A DNA stretch of 26,023 nt from a virus: positions 1 to 26,023 of IMG/VR virus record IMGVR_UViG_3300008453_000027, one strand, 5' to 3'. The notes under the pieces are model-generated. The model had not been told where the DNA came from and did no database searches. It saw only the letters and a list, made by a program, of their open reading frames with translations. Both the position numbers and the translations under genes were made by a program. This document shows positions 22,254 through 26,023 of the stretch, one piece after another. Numbering within the stretch: position 1 is the stretch's first letter; each line of letters begins with the position of its first letter.

Positions 22254-24038
22254 TTAGTTTGTCTCTATAAAGTTAATTGAAATGTCTTCATCTCTTATTG
22301 ATAATATGCGGCTCTTTGGCGCGGTTACGTCAGCTGATGTAGAAGCAGCATATATTTTAATTGCGCTACCGGTAAATGATTCAACGGCAAAGTTGATTAG
22401 TCTAACTTCTCCGGTAGTATAATTCACAGTTCCAATGCTTGGATTTAGAATTTCAATACTAATGTTGTTTGAGCTTATAACCTGCATATTGCCGCTTCCA
22501 TCATCTTGAAGCTTAGAAGTAATTCCGCGGTACACGAAGTTTGTACTTACGACCGATGGTTTAAAATCTGTAAACCCGTTAACGGCTTTGTATGGATATG
22601 GTTTTACAAGACGAGTTTCAAACTTAAACTTTGGATTCAGCTCAAGATTTAGAGTAGGCTTATACTCAATGATTGGATTTACGCATAGCTCGTTGCCTAA
22701 TAGACCGCCATCAACGTCGTCAATTATAGTCGACAACTTAGAAGATCTAAGAGTTTCGCCAAAATCATCTAAGAAGTTTTGATTATATGTTGATATCGCA
22801 GCTCTTATTAACTGTTCGAGTTCCTGCTCGGATTTATTCGTTAGTTTTGCTGAATACTTTACATCAACTACAGTTTCAACATAAATGAATTCTGGATCTA
22901 TAAAAATAGGTTCGATCGTAACTGGAGTTTTATCTGATAAGTATCTTACATACGAGCTTTTGCTCGTTTCTGATAAGAACCCTTCTCCTTGCAAGTTAAC
23001 AGAAATTGCAACTCTACCGAATTGTGGCGGATCTAACTCGTCTCCGCCATACGCAGAAACACTTCTTATCTCGGGAAATCTTTGTTTTAGTAGTATTTCA
23101 TAGTCAGAGGCAGTAATAGCTCTCTCTTGAACTTGAAGAGACTTAGGAGCGATAAATTTTATGCTCGACAAACTTTCTCTCTCAGCTCCACCGTTTGCGG
23201 GTGTTACTGTAGTAACTGTAGTATTTGGAATAAAAGTTGTAGTAAAAGATCTTGCGCCATTTGGTTCTGTACCACTGCAAGCTCTATACTGTATCTTTAT
23301 GTCAATGTCTCTTGCTGGCTGCTCACCGAATAAGTTTCTTCCAAAATAGACCGAGTACTTGTTATCAAAGTACGGCTCTAGATAGAACACCTTGCTCGTT
23401 GGCTCGACACCATACACTGACGGAGTATAGAAGAATTGGTTCTGTCCTTCTGTTGCTTCGTCGTCGACATACACTTCTATAGAGTTCGTATCTACGTTTT
23501 CGTTTGTTAGTGTACACTTAAAGTTGTTGTTTTCTTCAAGAAAGAAACCGTCCTTTTCAAACGCGGTGAGTATGTCACCTTCAAAAATTTCAACGTTAGT
23601 AGCAACAAACGTGTTTCCACTCGTTCTCTTTGCTAGGTATGCTTGATTAGTTAAAAACGTATATGACGTGCCCTCGTAGTTTGATTGAAACTCCGTAAAC
23701 TTAGGTATCGTAATGATAGTTCCTACAGTTGAAGGACTAACTATACTAACGTTCACGACTGCCTTTGCGGAAACTCTTGATCTAGGAAGATAGTTAAGTT
23801 CTTTGGCATGAGATACCACAGAGTTTCTAAGAATTGCCGAGTCAAGAAACATCTCGTTGATTGCCATGTTCGTATAGAAGTTGTTCAAATACGTGTTATA
23901 AGAAAGGACATCCAACAGCACGTTCATATTCGAGCCAGCAAAGTTATAATCTTTGAATTGAGTTTGGCCTTTTAAGTAATCTATAAACTGTTCTTTTACG
24001 GCGGCAAAATCTAGCTCGTTTATTGGTCTTGTAGCCAT
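22254..24038 (-). CDS. 6: Baseplate wedge protein gp6 (baseplate J-like)
   Basis: This 594-residue protein begins with the head typical of marine gp6 (I-N-E-L-D-F-A-A-V-K, then D-Y-N-F-A-G-S-N-M-N-V-L-L-D-V-L-S-Y-N-T). The baseplate J-type core has I-T-A-S-D-Y-E at about 308-314, then F-P-E-I-R-S-V and Y-G-G-D. In T4, gp6 dimers form the inner ring linking the wedges and drive sheath contraction with gp25 and gp53. T4 gp6 is 660 residues, so the length fits. It lies 1 bp after gp25 with RBS AGAGGA, consistent with co-expression of wedge subunits. Confidence 0.92.
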   Translation of the reverse strand: MATRPINELDFAAVKEQFIDYLKGQTQFKDYNFAGSNMNVLLDVLSYNTYLNNFYTNMAINEMFLDSAILRNSVVSHAKELNYLPRSRVSAKAVVNVSIVSPSTVGTIITIPKFTEFQSNYEGTSYTFLTNQAYLAKRTSGNTFVATNVEIFEGDILTAFEKDGFFLEENNNFKCTLTNENVDTNSIEVYVDDEATEGQNQFFYTPSVYGVEPTSKVFYLEPYFDNKYSVYFGRNLFGEQPARDIDIKIQYRACSGTEPNGARSFTTTFIPNTTVTTVTPANGGAERESLSSIKFIAPKSLQVQERAITASDYEILLKQRFPEIRSVSAYGGDELDPPQFGRVAISVNLQGEGFLSETSKSSYVRYLSDKTPVTIEPIFIDPEFIYVETVVDVKYSAKLTNKSEQELEQLIRAAISTYNQNFLDDFGETLRSSKLSTIIDDVDGGLLGNELCVNPIIEYKPTLNLELNPKFKFETRLVKPYPYKAVNGFTDFKPSVVSTNFVYRGITSKLQDDGSGNMQVISSNNISIEILNPSIGTVNYTTGEVRLINFAVESFTGSAIKIYAASTSADVTAPKSRILSIRDEDISINFIETN

Positions 24039-24039
24039 T

Positions 24040-24456
24040 TTATCTTATCCTCTCTAGGAATACCGTGACTGCTATAGGCTCAGCAACGTTATTTATGTAA
24101 AAGTACACGTCTACTTCTACTGTGCTTTCGTCGATTGATGAACGAACTAATACATCTATAAGTGTTGCCCTTGGCTCGTATTCGCGAATTACGGTCTTAA
24201 TCTGTTCTTGTATAAGTTTAATTATTGCCGGAGTATTATTTTCAAAAAGCATAGCTTGAACATTCCCACCGATTAGCGGCTGCATTAATCGCTCGCCTCT
24301 ATTCGTTAGGATTAAGTTCTTAATAGACTCCTTCACAGCCTCTTCGTCTCGCTTTAGAGAAAGATCCTCAGTTAACGGATTCTGTGTCATGTCTTTATGA
24401 ATGTCAGAAAATAAGCTAAGCTTTTTCTTAACTGGTGTTATAATCTGTACTACCAT
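24040..24456 (-). CDS. 25: Baseplate wedge protein gp25
   Basis: This 138-residue protein has the GPW/gp25 pattern: D-I-H-K-D-M-T at 18-24, V-K-E-S-I-K-N-L-I-L-T-N-R-G-E-R at 41-56, then the glycine pair and Q-A-M-L-F-E at 67-72, and R-E-Y-E-P-R-A at 91-97. T4 gp25 is 132 residues. Gp25 sits at the inner baseplate, where it helps start sheath assembly. The ATG overlaps the stop of the M15-type gene by 7 bp (ATGGTAG), so translation is probably coupled. Only a weak RBS is present. Confidence 0.95.
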   Translation of the reverse strand: MVVQIITPVKKKLSLFSDIHKDMTQNPLTEDLSLKRDEEAVKESIKNLILTNRGERLMQPLIGGNVQAMLFENNTPAIIKLIQEQIKTVIREYEPRATLIDVLVRSSIDESTVEVDVYFYINNVAEPIAVTVFLERIR

Positions 24457-25964
24457 TCTCTTCTTGGCCCTATATCTACGTGAACGAAACTAGAGTATCT
24501 TCCTATTCCAGTAAACCCGTTGCTTAATGCTATTTTTATGAATTTTTCTTTAGTGTCATAATTAAAACCGCTCCACTTTACATCAACTGCTATCTTTGCT
24601 ATATGAAGAGAATTCTTAGCCGCTCCAACACCTCTAGCTCTAAGTTCATCATTATAAAATTTAGGTCTGACTGCACTTACTAGTATCAGTTGTCTTTCAA
24701 ATTGTTTTTGAACCCTCATTAGCTGAGCTTTTACTTTAGGATTTAATTCATCCCAACATGCTCGCCCAAGACCAGGTCTTTTATCTCTAAAACTGTTTCC
24801 ATCAAACGTAATTCTGCTATCGCCTTTTCCATCGTTCCAAGGAGTGATATCTTCATAATCTTCAGCATTTAAGAGTGGTGGATTTCCAGCCTGCTCATAT
24901 AACTCGTTACCTGTATTTATACCGGTTTGGCGAACTTGGTTATCATAACGAACAGCGCCCGCCGCAGTTGCACGTGTTGTATTTCTTGAAGAATTACTTT
25001 GAAGAATTGAAACAGTTTCCGTATATGAATTAACATATGCTTCTAGTGGATTCTTAAGAGAGAAAATTGCATTTTCTATTAGAGCGGCAAAACTGCAAAA
25101 GCGATATAAAAGAAACTGCACTTCTTGAATAGTCGGGCTTTTGAAGATTGACATTGCATAATCAATTAATTTTTCTATACCGGATTTGTAATTATCAACG
25201 TTCTGCTCGTCAAAAAAAGCAAGAGCTGATGTTTTTAACTTTTGGAAATTTGCATATACTGCTTCGTTTATCTTTACTACCTGTTGAATGCTTTTTGAAA
25301 TCACGTTTGCTAAAGAAAAATTCTCAATAATGCTTTTTACTTGAGATACAACTTTATCTATTATACTTAAAATACTATTCTTTAGTGTTGACAATAATGA
25401 GCTTAGAGAAAAGTTTAACGCAAAGTTTTTTAAACTCTGTATTGTTGTATCTAAAGTTTGTAAAGCTGTAAAGAACGCACCCACTGCTCCGAATATATTA
25501 GGAAGTATCGAGCAAAAGCTTCCTATCGTATTTTTTGTAAAGTTTTGAGTGTAAAAGCCTTCGAATTCATTTATAAGGTTTATGCTAATAACTGTAGTAG
25601 CTATGCTTAACGTAAATGGAGTATAACCTATTCCGATTATAAAGTTTGCCACTTCTATTGGAGTAAAAACCGTTTCGGTTTGTATTCTGTTATAAAGTAT
25701 AGGCTGATCCGCTTCTTTTATTAATGATCTAACCTCAGTGCGCAAAAAGAACGAATTCACTGCGGCTACGGCCGAATAAAAGGGAGTTTCACCGTATTCT
25801 TTAATAAGTCTTGCAATCGGGTCGTTACTAGGTAACGCAACAATTCCTCTCTCAAACTGAGAGAAGTCTACTGTATCTGGGAGAACTATCTCTTGAACTT
25901 CGGATGATGTTCCTATTTTAAGAACTCTTCCGCTTACTTTACAAAGTCCACTAGTAATAGCCAT
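24450..25964 (-). CDS. Virion protein with C-terminal M15-type zinc peptidase domain
   Basis: This 504-residue protein has an unrecognised N-terminal part (about 1-370) with hydrophobic and helical stretches near 140-260, some possibly amphipathic. The last 130 residues resemble the M15 D-Ala-D-Ala carboxypeptidase/endolysin fold: R-P-G-L-G-R-A-C-W-D-E-L, then S-x-H-x-x-x-x-A-x-D with H454 and D461, and H-V-D with H495, giving the three expected zinc ligands. Position just before gp25 suggests a tail-tip or hub protein that cuts peptidoglycan cross-links during injection, a job the lysozyme domain of gp5 does in T4. Activity is inferred. A good RBS (AAGGAG at 25975-25980) sits 10 nt before the ATG. 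No signal peptide is seen. Confidence 0.75.
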   Translation of the reverse strand: MAITSGLCKVSGRVLKIGTSSEVQEIVLPDTVDFSQFERGIVALPSNDPIARLIKEYGETPFYSAVAAVNSFFLRTEVRSLIKEADQPILYNRIQTETVFTPIEVANFIIGIGYTPFTLSIATTVISINLINEFEGFYTQNFTKNTIGSFCSILPNIFGAVGAFFTALQTLDTTIQSLKNFALNFSLSSLLSTLKNSILSIIDKVVSQVKSIIENFSLANVISKSIQQVVKINEAVYANFQKLKTSALAFFDEQNVDNYKSGIEKLIDYAMSIFKSPTIQEVQFLLYRFCSFAALIENAIFSLKNPLEAYVNSYTETVSILQSNSSRNTTRATAAGAVRYDNQVRQTGINTGNELYEQAGNPPLLNAEDYEDITPWNDGKGDSRITFDGNSFRDKRPGLGRACWDELNPKVKAQLMRVQKQFERQLILVSAVRPKFYNDELRARGVGAAKNSLHIAKIAVDVKWSGFNYDTKEKFIKIALSNGFTGIGRYSSFVHVDIGPRREW

Positions 25965-25981
25965 GTCTTAATAACTCCTTA

Positions 25982-26023
25982 TTAAACGGTTCCAAACACT
26001 GTTCCGCCTATAACTCTGGAATC
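25982..26023 (-). CDS. C-terminal end of an upstream gene (partial)
   Basis: The frame runs in from the right edge, encodes D-S-R-V-I-G-G-T-V-F-G-T-V and ends with TAA at 25982-25984, 17 bp before the ATG of the M15-type gene. Only 13 residues are present, so it cannot be identified. In T4-like marine phages the gene before this point is usually another hub or baseplate component. Confidence 0.5.
   Translation of the reverse strand, partial: DSRVIGGTVFGTV

Noticed and set aside
1-26023. Prophage or lysogeny features (integrase, attachment sites, repressor)
   Set aside because: None is visible; the content is purely late structural genes of T4-type.

Overview
The window is the late structural region of a T4-like (myovirus) bacteriophage, most likely marine. 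Every gene I can support lies on the minus strand, so transcription runs from high to low coordinates. The family-level calls rest on recognisable T4-type baseplate proteins in the usual order (gp25, gp6, a gp7-position protein, gp8), followed by a giant DUF4815-type virion protein and a set of tail-fibre or adhesin genes. The set resembles cyanophage and other marine T4-like genomes. The host (cyanobacterium, SAR11 or other) cannot be fixed from this stretch: there are no photosynthesis or host-metabolism genes, tRNAs or integration functions here.

Layout in transcription order. 26023-24040: the tail end of an unidentified gene, a protein with a C-terminal M15-type zinc peptidase domain, and gp25. 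24038-20126: gp6 and the gp7-position protein. 20085-13034: gp8, then the 1790-residue DUF4815 protein. 13037-11670: a 60-residue coiled-coil microprotein and a short fibre ending in an S74 intramolecular chaperone. 11459-7909: a 1043-residue beta-helix-type fibre protein and a 140-residue beta-rich protein. 7919-4388: two collagen-like fibres, the larger with its own S74 chaperone. 4388-2370: a multidomain glycine-rich adhesin. 2307-1: a 29-residue mini-ORF, two paralogous six-repeat Kelch-like proteins, and the start of another gene.

Genes are packed with 1-17 bp gaps or 1-14 bp overlaps, so translational coupling is likely. Four exact copies of the T4 late promoter box TATAAATA lie 23-30 nt upstream of start codons: before gp8, the 1043-residue fibre, the 29-residue mini-ORF and the 366-residue Kelch-like protein. 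They split the region into at least four late transcription units plus one entering from the right. The only gaps above 60 bp are 11460-11669 (a promoter and a doubtful 38-residue ORF) and 2308-2369 (a promoter and an RBS).

The right half builds the baseplate wedge and a possible wall-degrading tail component; the left half supplies host-contact proteins. The left end (1-8.3 kb) is the most unusual part: three kinds of repeat-coding genes, near-identical 144-bp tandem units, a 53-bp identity shared between two different fibre genes, homologous gene junctions, and a mini-ORF that looks like the last half-repeat of a lost paralogue. I read this as a modular adhesin cassette that changes by repeat recombination. 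That reading is inference; the repeats themselves are directly visible.
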